Positions 17,723-26,983 of a stretch of DNA of 64,000 nt are shown piece after piece. How positions within the stretch are numbered: position 1 is the first letter of the stretch; each line of letters starts with the position of its first letter. The position numbers and the translations under genes are program-made. The stretch spans positions 1-64,000 of the forward strand of contig JAJNBC010000004.1 in assembly GCA_021156085.1 (NCBI GenBank), written 5' to 3'. A model generated the notes under the pieces. That model saw only the letters and a list, made by a program, of their open reading frames with translations. It ran no database searches and was not told where the DNA came from. This DNA comes from Gammaproteobacteria bacterium. Lineage in GTDB: Bacteria > Pseudomonadota > Gammaproteobacteria > DSM-16500.

Positions 17723-18058
17723 ATGAGAAATTATAATAATTTATTTTCAATAAAATCTATTTATCTACATATTATTCTCATTGGAGCTATTATAGGTTTA
17801 TACTATTTTTTATATACTCAAGGCCTATTCCCTCAATGGATTGACTATATCTATAGCGCTGGAAAAGGGTTAATTGCATTTATTATTATTTTAGGTTCTG
17901 CTCGCTCTGCGATGATGCCCCTACTAACATTATTTAGCGGGCTAGCTATTCTCCTAACAAATCAATATGGTATTCCTATTGTTTCATACGTAAATGCATG
18001 GGAATTATTGATTATGGCGTTGATTGGTTTGATCATCACAATTTTAGTTAGGTGGTAA
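17723..18058 (+). CDS. Small integral membrane protein (pair member 1)
   Basis: The 111-residue product has about three membrane-spanning segments (YLHIILIGAIIGLYYFLY, GLIAFIIILGSARSAMMPLL, LLIMALIGLIITILV). AAGGTGAAGG lies before the ATG. It is followed 19 bases later by a second small membrane protein; the two look like a cotranscribed pair. It lies between rdgB and the convergent coq7, next to the pilus operon. No family is recognised and no direct evidence ties it to the pilus. Confidence 0.75.
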   Translation: MRNYNNLFSIKSIYLHIILIGAIIGLYYFLYTQGLFPQWIDYIYSAGKGLIAFIIILGSARSAMMPLLTLFSGLAILLTNQYGIPIVSYVNAWELLIMALIGLIITILVRW

Positions 18059-18077
18059 ATGACAAGGAAGAAGGACG

Positions 18078-18398
18078 ATGATAAAACAACTTATTGCAAT
18101 TATTTTATTCAGTCTATTAGTTACGATGGGTATGCCTTATGCGCAACAAGGGTTACAATATCTTGTAGCAGCGCATGACTGGATCTCTGAAGTATTAAGG
18201 CAAGTTTTTTCTGGCGGCCACGCTGGAAATATTATCCGTAATATGATTGCTCTTCTAGCTATACCTGTGCTTATTGCACTGGTACCTATTATCATTTATT
18301 GGATCGCGAAACGCAAGTGGTTCGCTTATTTTATCGATATTGTATGGATAATATTGCTTATTGAAGCCTCGGCTTTAGCTATTTTATATAAAGTCTGA
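18078..18398 (+). CDS. Small integral membrane protein (pair member 2)
   Basis: The 106-residue product starts with a signal-like hydrophobic segment (IAIILFSLLVTMGMPYAQQ, possibly cleaved) and has two further hydrophobic segments (IALLAIPVLIALVPIIIYWI and YFIDIVWIILLIEASALAILY). AAGGACG lies about 6 bases before ATG 18078. It probably acts with the preceding membrane protein; function unknown. It is convergent with coq7 (10-base gap). Confidence 0.75.
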   Translation: MIKQLIAIILFSLLVTMGMPYAQQGLQYLVAAHDWISEVLRQVFSGGHAGNIIRNMIALLAIPVLIALVPIIIYWIAKRKWFAYFIDIVWIILLIEASALAILYKV

Positions 18399-18408
18399 AT
18401 ATTCCATA

Positions 18409-19056
18409 TCACACCCAATAGGCTGTTTTTACCATTATTTTTGATAAAATAGACATGGCTTTTTTTACTGGTCCAGGCAGACTAGGCGCTCCCGCTTTTA
18501 GGGCCTCATCGCGATGGTCTAACTCATCTAATCGCATTTGGTGGAGTATTTTATAACTTTTATTATCTTGCCTAGGCAAAAGTGCTAATTGTTTTTCTAA
18601 ATGCTGTATAACTTGGGTTTCTGTTTCTGCTAAAAAGCCCAAGCTCCATTGATCTCCCATTAAACCTGCAACATAACCCATACCAAAAGAACCTAGATAC
18701 CATAACAAATTAAGATAGCTTGCATGCCCTCCTAATTCATCAATACGTAAACAGCACCATGCTAAATGATCTCCTTCTTCAATAGCGGCTTGATGCATTT
18801 TCTCTTTTACTACATCACACCCTGATGAACTTTCTTGACCATGATATAAAGCTTGAGCACACACTTCTCCTGTATGGTTCACACGCATGAGTGCTGCTGA
18901 ATTTTTGCGTTCAAGAATTGTCATTAGAGGCTCTGCCTCATTGAGAGAAGGACAGGCTCTTCCTGTAGTTTTAGGATTATTACAAACGGTTCGCAATGTC
19001 TGATCAATGCCAAAACACAGGCGATCGAATAAAGAATATTGCCGATAAGTATTCAT
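18409..19056 (-). CDS. coq7: Demethoxyubiquinone hydroxylase Coq7
   Basis: Coq7 is the di-iron monooxygenase that hydroxylates 2-polyprenyl-3-methyl-6-methoxy-benzoquinone in ubiquinone synthesis, replacing the flavoprotein UbiF in many proteobacteria. The 215-residue protein carries the ligand motifs NHTGEVCAQALYHGQE, IEEGDHLAWC, ETETQVIQHLEKQ and LDELDHRDEAL (ExxH twice plus single Glu). The position right after pilP on the same strand (7-base gap) suggests it could be read through from the pilus operon. Three other ubiquinone genes (ubiE, ubiJ, ubiB) lie at 39-42 kb. Confidence 0.95.
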   Translation of the reverse strand: MNTYRQYSLFDRLCFGIDQTLRTVCNNPKTTGRACPSLNEAEPLMTILERKNSAALMRVNHTGEVCAQALYHGQESSSGCDVVKEKMHQAAIEEGDHLAWCCLRIDELGGHASYLNLLWYLGSFGMGYVAGLMGDQWSLGFLAETETQVIQHLEKQLALLPRQDNKSYKILHQMRLDELDHRDEALKAGAPSLPGPVKKAMSILSKIMVKTAYWV

Positions 19057-19063
19057 ATAATAT

Positions 19064-19834
19064 TTATATTGCCAGCATGATACTAATTTTTCTCGTTTTA
19101 TCCTCTTTCTTTAAAACTACACCGCTTTTATTAATACTCATTACAACTGAATCATCCTCAGGTAAGATATCTCCTACAATAACGTTATATAATTTACCTT
19201 TATAACCCATAACCGCGCTCCACTTCCCCAGTTGCATCGACACAGAAATAACAGAGTATTCAACTGGCGGTGTAACCTGCACAGGAGGTGCTGCACCCGA
19301 CTCCGCTCCCACACTTTCTCCTGGAAAAACGGGGTGAGTTAATTTATTTGCATAAGACGCCTGAGGAATTTCTGGAGCAGGTGCAGCAGGTTTTGTTAAA
19401 AGATCACTGATATTTTTTTCTGCCGTTACCGTGGCTAATTTCGCCGCTGCAATAGCTTGGTTAGTTTCCGCGATTTCTCGTTGTATTTTTAAATCTTCCA
19501 AGTCATTTATTTTAGCTATATATTTCTGCTCGCTCATCTGTTGTAATTGCAAAAATCGTGCATCCGCCATAACAGGGGCTTGCCTCAGTTGAGACTGCTG
19601 CATCATCTGGTTATTATTGACAGGAACAGCATTAGCTCCAGCTGAATCACTTGTCATTTTATTAGCAGCACCTTGATTTATCGAAGACTTTGTCGGAATA
19701 GTGGGCCCACTTGTTCTGTCACTCATCAATCCCATGATTTGCCATGCTATGATAAGAACTATAAAAATTATAGCGCCAATCACACCTTTTTGCTTTACCG
19801 TCATACCTTCTTTCGCCTGTTTTTCCAGAGCCAT
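19064..19834 (-). CDS. pilP: Type IVb pilus biogenesis protein PilP (R64-type)
   Basis: The 256-residue protein has an N-terminal membrane anchor (GVIGAIIFIVLIIAWQIMGL, about 17-36), a Ser/Pro/Ala-rich linker with a Gln/Ala-rich helix (MAMMQQSQ-like region, then EIAETNQAIAAAKLATVTAE), and a C-terminal beta domain (VISVSMQLGKWSAVMGYKGK, VGDILPEDDSVV). This is the IncI R64 PilP layout: a periplasmic linker between inner-membrane platform and secretin. AGGA about 10 bases upstream overlaps the end of pilO. It is the last pilus gene of the operon, before coq7. Confidence 0.88.
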   Translation of the reverse strand: MALEKQAKEGMTVKQKGVIGAIIFIVLIIAWQIMGLMSDRTSGPTIPTKSSINQGAANKMTSDSAGANAVPVNNNQMMQQSQLRQAPVMADARFLQLQQMSEQKYIAKINDLEDLKIQREIAETNQAIAAAKLATVTAEKNISDLLTKPAAPAPEIPQASYANKLTHPVFPGESVGAESGAAPPVQVTPPVEYSVISVSMQLGKWSAVMGYKGKLYNVIVGDILPEDDSVVMSINKSGVVLKKEDKTRKISIMLAI

Positions 19835-19837
19835 AAT

Positions 19838-21088
19838 TTAATTTCCTAATGCTGTAAGAACAATTGAACCCGATAACCTCCCATTCGAAACGCTCATATT
19901 GATATCCGATAATACAAGCGGCAATGTTTTGAATTGTTGGCCAATAACATTCAGCATTGTGGGAGAGAGATCACTAAATTTAATAGTCAACTCCGTTTCA
20001 AAATATTTTCCTTTATCAGTATAACGTTTTATTGAGAGAGGATTCCCTAGGACAATATATGATAATCTATCTATTAAGTTCGCAATAACATCATCTAACT
20101 TAGATATCCTCGTCGGGGGAAGCCTATTTGGTGATACAGAAGATGCTCTCACATAAAAACCATCTGGCTGTAATTCTACCTTTATATTATTCTTTGCTGC
20201 CCAGTCATAAAGCACATTTGTTCTAGCACCCTGCGATTTCACCGAAGCAATAACCTGATTATTGCCTTTACCCGCCCAAGAAACCGAATTAGGATACCAG
20301 CCAGGAATTGTAAAAAACAATGCCATATCATCAACCACCTGGTGAATTTGATTCGCTGGATTAGGTGAAGTGAGTGCATCGATATAGACTTGATAAGGAT
20401 TAACCACCCCCACAAAGACTTGCGGGAGTGCAATTTCTTTTCTATGTGTAGTGAGATAAACCCACCCCATCCATAGCAGCCCTAAAGCAATCACCGCTAG
20501 GCTAAGTTGCTTTATAGGAAACACACCAATACCATAGGCCTTTAATGCGACATCCACTAACTGTAATTGAAAAATTTTTACCACAGGTAAAGTGGGGAAC
20601 ACCGGTTTGTCTAAAATGTTAAACGACTTTACCGAGCCAGCATCAAATGAAAATTTCCCTTCTGTAGGCGTTTGACTAATCGGTACATCACCGTAAAGAT
20701 AAATATCAAATTGATTATGCTGTGTCTGAAAGATAACAAGCTCTTCCGGAATGCTATCTATAGAAAAACTGCCATCAAGATAAACGCTTCCTGATTTAAC
20801 GATAACCAAAATGGCTTCAGAGGTGTTCGGGATAGCTTCGCAATAAATTAAATCCTGCGGCCGTTTAAAAAAATGCCAAACCGTCTCTCCTAATAAAGCG
20901 CCGGGATCAGTAGAAAAAGCAACCTCATATTGATTTACACTTTTCTTTTGCAGGGCAATATACTCACCATAGTTACTGGCAAGCAGAAAAATTTCTCTCT
21001 TTAACAAACTCGCTTTTTTTATACTCAGCACATCACGATAAGATGGAATAACAAAACGCTCACCATCTTCTCGTGTAATATAAGGCAT
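19838..21088 (-). CDS. pilO: Type IVb pilus accessory protein PilO (R64-type)
   Basis: The 416-residue protein matches the R64/IncI PilO pilin-accessory family in order and layout: a cytoplasmic N-terminal part of about 200 residues, one membrane segment (LAVIALGLLWMGWVYL, near 208-223), and a periplasmic C-terminal domain. It is thought to act with PilP and PilN at the inner membrane in pilus assembly. Its start overlaps the pilN stop (TGATG), indicating translational coupling. Confidence 0.87.
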   Translation of the reverse strand: MPYITREDGERFVIPSYRDVLSIKKASLLKREIFLLASNYGEYIALQKKSVNQYEVAFSTDPGALLGETVWHFFKRPQDLIYCEAIPNTSEAILVIVKSGSVYLDGSFSIDSIPEELVIFQTQHNQFDIYLYGDVPISQTPTEGKFSFDAGSVKSFNILDKPVFPTLPVVKIFQLQLVDVALKAYGIGVFPIKQLSLAVIALGLLWMGWVYLTTHRKEIALPQVFVGVVNPYQVYIDALTSPNPANQIHQVVDDMALFFTIPGWYPNSVSWAGKGNNQVIASVKSQGARTNVLYDWAAKNNIKVELQPDGFYVRASSVSPNRLPPTRISKLDDVIANLIDRLSYIVLGNPLSIKRYTDKGKYFETELTIKFSDLSPTMLNVIGQQFKTLPLVLSDINMSVSNGRLSGSIVLTALGN

Positions 21089-22704
21089 CAGGAAAATCCA
21101 TGCAGTATGATTGGCGTGATCAATACAATCGTTTCTACTGTTTCTTCAAACGCACCCTTACCTCCTAACTGCTGCGATTGAAACAATTGCATAGCATTCG
21201 CTTGGTTATTGACTTGTCTAAATCCGGAAAGAATAAGAGTATCGCCTGTAGCCACTACACTACGTTGATTAAATTGTTTTTGGGTAACACTAGGCACCTG
21301 AATTACAGGCACCGAATTATTAGAAGACGGTGTCGTACCCGTAGTCGATGAAAGCGTTTGAATACCATTATTAGTTGATAAATCTGCGTTCACTTGTAAA
21401 AAAACCTTAGACCCTAAGATCTTAGGCAAGATGTATAATGTTAACCCCGTAACAACAGTCCCTGGCGTCACTTGAGTTGTAATAGAAGCTCCTCCGGTTC
21501 CTGATCCGGACAAAGAAGTTGTCTGCACGCTAGCCAGATACCCTTCTTGATTCACAATACGAATAACTGAAACCTGGTTATTAAGACAAACCACGCGCGG
21601 CTCCGTAACAAGAGACACTTTTCCTTGCTGCGTCAGCGCATTAATCAAGGCTGTCACACCGGTGCTGGAGTTATTGATATTCACTGTTCCAATTTGAGGT
21701 AACCCTGGACCCCCTGTACCACTTAATGGTGTGGTTGTGGAAAAAGGATTGAGGGTGCTGAGACTAATGGGTGTACCATAGTTTGCATTCAATTGAAATT
21801 GCTGCCCTAATGAAGTTTTGACTGCCTGCCAATTGATCCCATAGTTAAATGCATTATTAAGGGTAACATCTAGCACCTGTACTTTAACTAATACTTGTTT
21901 AGACAAGTTATTGTTCAAATTAGCGATATACTTGCCGATAAGATCTATATTCGTTGGCCTATCGCGCACAGTGACTGAGGTTGTTGACTCAGACACCATG
22001 ACAGTTCCCTGAGGAGAGAGTAACTGACCTATTGTTTTTTCCAAATCTTTCCAAATCGATAAAGTGCCTTTTAAATTACTATATTGGGAAGATGCACTAT
22101 CATCAATAATGGCGGTCACTGTAGTATTAGTGCTTGCCGATCCACCGCTAGCAACGTTGCTAATTCCAGACCCCCCAGAGGCTTTGCCCATCATGTAGTC
22201 CGAAGAACCAGGCATAAAAGCAATATCAAATGTTTTGGTAACAAAAGCTTGCCAATAAACAGAGTTACCATTTACTGAATAAACATAACCCGATTTAGCT
22301 GCCAGCAAATCTAAAGCGCCTCTCACGGTACCTGAATAATTAATAGATACTTTTTGTGATTCATCAAGACCCACTTGGTAATGGGTCAACACATTATGCC
22401 CCGCACCTCCCACAATCGTCCTACTGTAAAAGGAAAAAGGTAATTGATCACCTTTTAAGACAATATGATTTCTCAACCAAGTTGGCTGTTTTGCTAAACT
22501 AATAGGCGTCTTATCTACATACGGACCCTCATTGACAACAAGCGGCGGGGAAGATTTTCCCGACTCATTTGATCGCTGACGAGCTTCATCAATACGTTGT
22601 TTTACATCTGCTACATTTCCTTCTGCTTGATTATAAACAGGCGAGTTACAGCTCGATATTACTAACATAGTAAGCAATAAAAGAATAATGCGGCGACAAA
22701 ACAT
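21088..22704 (-). CDS. pilN: Type IVb pilus lipoprotein secretin PilN
   Basis: The 538-residue outer-membrane secretin has a lipoprotein signal (LLLLTMLVISSC, Cys 19), a periplasmic N-domain, a Gly/Ser-rich insertion (SGGSGISNVASGGSAS), and the secretin domain with VTEPRVVCLNNQVSVIRIVNQE and VIQVPSVTQKQFNQRSVVA...GDTLILSGFRQ near the C-terminus. It forms the pore through which the pilus leaves the cell. It resembles R64 PilN / TcpC / BfpB-type secretins rather than PilQ of type IVa pili. Start and stop overlap its neighbours by one base each. Confidence 0.93.
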   Translation of the reverse strand: MFCRRIILLLLTMLVISSCNSPVYNQAEGNVADVKQRIDEARQRSNESGKSSPPLVVNEGPYVDKTPISLAKQPTWLRNHIVLKGDQLPFSFYSRTIVGGAGHNVLTHYQVGLDESQKVSINYSGTVRGALDLLAAKSGYVYSVNGNSVYWQAFVTKTFDIAFMPGSSDYMMGKASGGSGISNVASGGSASTNTTVTAIIDDSASSQYSNLKGTLSIWKDLEKTIGQLLSPQGTVMVSESTTSVTVRDRPTNIDLIGKYIANLNNNLSKQVLVKVQVLDVTLNNAFNYGINWQAVKTSLGQQFQLNANYGTPISLSTLNPFSTTTPLSGTGGPGLPQIGTVNINNSSTGVTALINALTQQGKVSLVTEPRVVCLNNQVSVIRIVNQEGYLASVQTTSLSGSGTGGASITTQVTPGTVVTGLTLYILPKILGSKVFLQVNADLSTNNGIQTLSSTTGTTPSSNNSVPVIQVPSVTQKQFNQRSVVATGDTLILSGFRQVNNQANAMQLFQSQQLGGKGAFEETVETIVLITPIILHGFS

Positions 22705-23138
22705 CAGACCTTCCTCGGAGTAATAGTCATGATACGGTTAGACATATACAGCACAGCTTGCAATGGAAAAGGCTTTAATAATTTTTCCATCACGTTAGGT
22801 AAACTAGAACCATTAACACGCCCATCAAAATTATAATCATAAGGTGCTTTCCACACTACTTTCCAATGGTAGCGGTCCATAATACGTTCAATATTTTCTT
22901 TAAGCGAGCCACTCACACTGATAGCATACACTGCCGCAGGCTGACCTAGGTTAGCAAATTGATTGGGGAAGGCTGCACTTCCATAAGAAGGAACAAACGC
23001 ATTGCTCTGCTGATATCCCGCTTGAAAAAAAGGTTCATTAGGAACCGAAGCTTCTGGCTTTGCCACTTGCCATCCTGCAAAAGCCATGATCGGAATAGCG
23101 AGAAGAAATGCACATATCCTAGCGATGAAGCACTTCAT
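22704..23138 (-). CDS. TcpQ-domain pilus protein (PilL C-terminal-like)
   Basis: The 144-residue exported protein has a signal peptide (ARICAFLLAIPIMAFAGW, cleavage near 22). Its C-terminal region (AVYAISVSGSLKENIERIMDRY...WKVVWKAPYDYNF...PLQAVLYMSNRIMTITPRK) matches the TcpQ/PilL-C fold that binds and localises the secretin in TCP and R64 systems. It precedes the secretin gene with a one-base overlap, as expected for a secretin partner. R64 PilL is longer; only the C-terminal part is present here. Confidence 0.82.
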   Translation of the reverse strand: MKCFIARICAFLLAIPIMAFAGWQVAKPEASVPNEPFFQAGYQQSNAFVPSYGSAAFPNQFANLGQPAAVYAISVSGSLKENIERIMDRYHWKVVWKAPYDYNFDGRVNGSSLPNVMEKLLKPFPLQAVLYMSNRIMTITPRKV

Positions 23139-23258
23139 TGCAATACCCCATTAATCACACTGAATTTGATTTATAAACAACGCGTTTTCAAGTATACGCG
23201 ATTTAGAGGAAATGTGTAACTATCTCTAGCGAAATTACTTTCAAAGCCATAGAAATAC

Positions 23259-23966
23259 CTACGGAGTACAAATATTATAACTCCGAGGGGCTAGGTCCGT
23301 TTCAACTTGTTTAGCTGGCACACAATTTACTACAAAATAAAATGTAGTACCCATCGCAGGATCAGGAGTACACGTACTTTCTTTGGATGCTACCGCCATA
23401 AACCAAATACGATAAGGAGTTAACGACGAGGTGCTATCTACAAGTGGTTTTGTTATAATCTTAGGAAAAAGGGATGTATTGCGTAATTTACAAGAAGACT
23501 TATCCATGTTATCCGCCTCTACAATAGATACCTGAAGACATGCTCTGAACCCCTGCGCACATGCTGGCCCTACATCTACAATAAAGGCCTCATCTGACGG
23601 ATTCACGTTTGTAAAATCATATCTAAACATCTTTTTAATAGGGGGGCTTACATACAAAACATAGCTTGCAGTAGGCATAGTAGTAGGTGCAACAAAAGCG
23701 TGGGGAGAAACAACATTGCTATAATACTTCAATGTTGAAGAAGGACTCTGAGTAACAGGAACAAAATCAAAACCAGATGGCTGAAGCTGAGGTGTAGTTG
23801 GTGCGGATTGAACAGTAACAGGCTGCGTGGTTGTAGAAGGTATAGTAGTAACAGGTACAGTCGGCGTGGAGGTAGTAGGAACAGATACCGTAATAGCACT
23901 CGCCTCAAAGGAAAAACACGCTAATGCCATAAATGTTAACATGCAAGAAAAAATGGATTTATTCAT
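23259..23966 (-). CDS. Secreted protein of the pilus operon, minor-pilin-like C-terminus
   Basis: The 235-residue product has a Sec signal peptide (FMALACFSFEASA), not a prepilin leader, followed by a Thr/Pro/Val-rich linker of about 40 residues. The globular part has at least seven Cys. Its last 30 residues (FVVNCVPAKQVETDLAPRSY) resemble the end of the adjacent minor prepilin (LALTRCMPANEYTTPRAYGS), suggesting a shared C-terminal domain. Position between the prepilins and the secretin-partner gene suggests a pilus-tip, adhesin or secreted-colonisation-factor role, by analogy with TcpF of the Vibrio TCP operon or PilV of R64. That role is inference. Confidence 0.75.
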   Translation of the reverse strand: MNKSIFSCMLTFMALACFSFEASAITVSVPTTSTPTVPVTTIPSTTTQPVTVQSAPTTPQLQPSGFDFVPVTQSPSSTLKYYSNVVSPHAFVAPTTMPTASYVLYVSPPIKKMFRYDFTNVNPSDEAFIVDVGPACAQGFRACLQVSIVEADNMDKSSCKLRNTSLFPKIITKPLVDSTSSLTPYRIWFMAVASKESTCTPDPAMGTTFYFVVNCVPAKQVETDLAPRSYNICTP

Positions 23967-24136
23967 GATCTCACCCCATTTTCAGACTATTATCTTAGAT
24001 TATAGATAGTTTTTTCATTTTCAGGGAAAAACCCGCCGTGAAAAAATATATCCATTTGATTTAAATTAAAATTTAAATATAAATGAGGCTATTCTTTTTA
24101 GCATAATAGAAGCTATCGTTTTACTTAACTTATTAT

Positions 24137-25105
24137 TTAGGGGCTAAACACGGTAAATTGGGACCCATAAGCACGAGGGGTAGTATATTCATTAGCTGGC
24201 ATACAACGGGTTAGCGCCAAGATAACACCCGCATTTAAATTCAAAGAACTGTAAGTCAAAGTTCCTTTTTCCGAAATGATTCGCAAACAAATTCTCCAAT
24301 AATTACCTGCGGGAAGAAGGGTGGTCCCCTCTTGATAGCAACTTGTACTTCCTGAAGAACTTGAACAAGGAAGAGGACTTGCGCCCGGACTACCGCTTGC
24401 GTCAACCCCTGTCACATAAGCCGTAAAACTGGAAATAGAATAAACAATAGAAGCATCATCATTCATCCCGCTCACAGAAACTGGAACCGCCATCACCGTA
24501 GGCACCATGTTATTCGGACAAATAGGCGCAGGTACACAAGCACCATTATGATAAAGCCCTGCAAAATTTATCGAGCGTGCATTATTTAAATTTTGCCCTG
24601 GTATATTCACGGAGGAAACGACAGTACATGCGGTACTCGTAGCTGTACATGACGTGGTACTTGTTGTTGGACAGCTGACAGCACCTCCGACCACAGAAGC
24701 AATAGGCAACCTTCCTGCTATCACCGTTGCCGCAGAAAAAGCTTGCTTACCTATAATAGTGGTACAAACAGAAAATTGTGATCCCGGATTAGTGCCTCCT
24801 GTATTAGCTCCTACAGAAAAACCTTGCCCCCAGGGATTTTTAATTGTCCCGCTGGGTAAAAAATTCCCTTGTAAATTAGCTAAGCTTGGCCAAGATCCAA
24901 AACTGACATAGTAAGACAAGCCAGCATTGAGAAATTGCTCCATTTGCATCACAGTTCTATCACGTCGCATTTCATCGCTTTTTTTAGTTGTGTAACCTAA
25001 AATAGAAACTATGACCGTAGCCGTAATAGCCAGCACCAAAAGCATTTCTAGCAATGAAAACCCTTTACTTGAGAATCTCAAATTCATTCTAGCTAGCCGC
25101 CGCAT
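24137..25105 (-). CDS. Minor type IVb prepilin / PilV-like pilin
   Basis: The 322-residue protein has a type IV prepilin leader ending SSKG, followed by FSLLEMLLVLAITATVIVSI with the conserved Glu at +5. The leader is 15 residues from ATG 25105, or 9 from an internal ATG at 25087. The mature part is long, Ser/Thr/Gly-rich and Cys-containing, with an inner beta-like region and a C-terminal CMPANEYTTPRAYGSQF shared with the secreted protein downstream. Its length is more like R64 PilV (minor tip adhesin) than a major pilin. The start overlaps the previous gene's stop. Confidence 0.88.
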   Translation of the reverse strand: MRRLARMNLRFSSKGFSLLEMLLVLAITATVIVSILGYTTKKSDEMRRDRTVMQMEQFLNAGLSYYVSFGSWPSLANLQGNFLPSGTIKNPWGQGFSVGANTGGTNPGSQFSVCTTIIGKQAFSAATVIAGRLPIASVVGGAVSCPTTSTTSCTATSTACTVVSSVNIPGQNLNNARSINFAGLYHNGACVPAPICPNNMVPTVMAVPVSVSGMNDDASIVYSISSFTAYVTGVDASGSPGASPLPCSSSSGSTSCYQEGTTLLPAGNYWRICLRIISEKGTLTYSSLNLNAGVILALTRCMPANEYTTPRAYGSQFTVFSP

Positions 25106-25866
25106 AAATAATAGTGTGAGCCCGCATAAGTAGCATTCACTAACTCCGCTAATGAATCATTAGTATATTGCAGATTAAATTGTTTTACAGTAGTGCCTGA
25201 GCCGCCCAACCCTGAATTCATTCTAGGAGAAGCAAATGAAGGTAAGCGCTGCCAGACTAAATAAGCAGGATTGCCTGACGTTACTCCTGCAGAGCAATCT
25301 GCGGCTGAAGAAGCCGAGTAATTTGTGAGAGCGCAATCAGCATCTGTCAATCCTTTGAGAGCAAGGGTTGTTCGAGTATCCCGCACCTGAACTACAACCT
25401 GCGCTACCCAAAGATAAACTATAGCATCATCATTAGACAAAGAAGCACAAGCAGGGGAGGTCTGTCCTGTGTTGGTAAAATAATAACAAAAATTTTCCTT
25501 TCTTCTCCCAGACAACGAGACACCATTAAACTGCAGTGCGTAACCTGAACTGCCAAATGCTCTATCAATAAGGGGGTGCATAGGACGCCAATTAGGATCA
25601 AGATAACCTGTCAAAGTAGTAGAGATATTAACCGGAAAAGGATTGCTAGGATTATTGCTAGGCGCTAACGCAAGCCTAGCACAATTAGCATAATAATAAT
25701 TCTGCATAGCCTGGAATATCATATCCACATTGTATTTTAATAAAAAAGCATCGCGCCCTAGTTTATAGGGCACATATAACTTTAGTGCAAGCATAATTAT
25801 GCTTATCGCTACCACAAGAACTAACATAGATTCAATAAGAGTAATCCCTTTTAATTTTTGAGTCAT
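25093..25866 (-). CDS. Type IVb prepilin (PilS-like)
   Basis: From ATG 25866 (TTGGAT just upstream; a TTG at 25875 is the alternative) the product is 257 residues with a 7-residue leader MTQKLKG and the cleavage context KG|ITLIESMLVLVVAISII, including Glu at +5. The first mature residue is Ile instead of the usual Phe or Met. The mature domain carries paired Cys. It is probably a pilin subunit, major or minor; the processing peptidase is not in the window. Confidence 0.88.
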   Translation of the reverse strand: MTQKLKGITLIESMLVLVVAISIIMLALKLYVPYKLGRDAFLLKYNVDMIFQAMQNYYYANCARLALAPSNNPSNPFPVNISTTLTGYLDPNWRPMHPLIDRAFGSSGYALQFNGVSLSGRRKENFCYYFTNTGQTSPACASLSNDDAIVYLWVAQVVVQVRDTRTTLALKGLTDADCALTNYSASSAADCSAGVTSGNPAYLVWQRLPSFASPRMNSGLGGSGTTVKQFNLQYTNDSLAELVNATYAGSHYYLCGG

Positions 25867-25884
25867 ATTATCCAAAATTTATAT

Positions 25885-26955
25885 TTAAACGCCGCTGCCA
25901 CCCATAGCCATTCCAGTCAAGTAAATACCTTGCACAATCTTAACAATTAAATATGCTCCGACCACCAGCAATATGCCACCTATTATTTTAGCTATTAAAT
26001 TAACGACCTTAATATTTTGAGCAGAACCACGGATGCCCATACGAATTAAGCCGTGCTCAAATCCTTTTACTTCCGCCATCACGCGCAATCGTAAGATGTC
26101 AGATCGACTAATTAACCCTGTCTCAAGCACATCAGAAATATTTCCTTTACCCATTCCCAGCAAATGCTCCATCAATATCAAATGTGAAGTAATATAAGGG
26201 TTAGATTGATACTGCATAACCTTTAAAGCATTTTTAAATACCACACCATTTGCAACGAGTAGCCCTAATGTTTCCAATAATCTTGAGGCGACGAAACGCT
26301 TATAAAGTGAAAACGGGGGAATAGTATCAAGGAGGGGCCTTAGCTCTCCAACATAATTGGCCATTAAATAACGCAACACAACAATAAGGAAAATAATGAA
26401 TAAAAGAGCTAGCCACCACCACCCCTGGATAAAGGCCCCATAATGAACTAAATCGCGTCCCGCTTGCGGCCATTGTTCCATGGGTTTGATTTCTTTAAAT
26501 TGCATAAATACTGAATTGCTTAAATAAACAATGATGGCACAAGCCAACACAATAACCATTAAAGGATAAGCCACCGCACCCATCAGTGAACCCAATGCCC
26601 CACTATGCTGAGTTAATGTGTTAATAGCTGATTTTAGTGTTTCAACTAAAACTCCCCCTTCTTCACCCACGCGGATAATTTCTACTACATTTGTCGCAAA
26701 CCAATCTCGCATTCCTTCAGCTAAAGGCTGTCCTTCCGATATTTTTTTCTCGATGGAGAATGCAACATCACGAGAGATGCCATCAGTGACTTGAGTCATC
26801 ATTTCAATTGCACGATTTGCCGGAATACCATCATTTACTAAAATATAAAAATCTTCTAAAAAAGCAAGTTGCGCTTTAGCTCCAAATTGCATTTTTTTAA
26901 AATAACGCCCTATAGTATGTGCTAGTACGGAGAAATAATCCTTGTCCACATCCAT
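25885..26955 (-). CDS. pilR: Type IVb pilus inner-membrane platform protein PilR (GspF family)
   Basis: The 356-residue protein (from ATG 26955; a GTG at 27000 would overlap pilQ) has two GspF domains and three to four membrane segments (AVAYPLMVIVLACAIIVYLS, WWWLALLFIIFLIVVL, IAKIIGGILLVVGAYLIV). Motifs include FYILVNDGIPANRAIEMM and VGEEGGVLVETLKSAI. It anchors the PilQ ATPase and the growing pilus at the inner membrane, as in R64 PilR / TcpE. Confidence 0.92.
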   Translation of the reverse strand: MDVDKDYFSVLAHTIGRYFKKMQFGAKAQLAFLEDFYILVNDGIPANRAIEMMTQVTDGISRDVAFSIEKKISEGQPLAEGMRDWFATNVVEIIRVGEEGGVLVETLKSAINTLTQHSGALGSLMGAVAYPLMVIVLACAIIVYLSNSVFMQFKEIKPMEQWPQAGRDLVHYGAFIQGWWWLALLFIIFLIVVLRYLMANYVGELRPLLDTIPPFSLYKRFVASRLLETLGLLVANGVVFKNALKVMQYQSNPYITSHLILMEHLLGMGKGNISDVLETGLISRSDILRLRVMAEVKGFEHGLIRMGIRGSAQNIKVVNLIAKIIGGILLVVGAYLIVKIVQGIYLTGMAMGGSGV

Positions 26956-26983
26956 AAATAATTCTCGCTTAGTAAAATTACTA

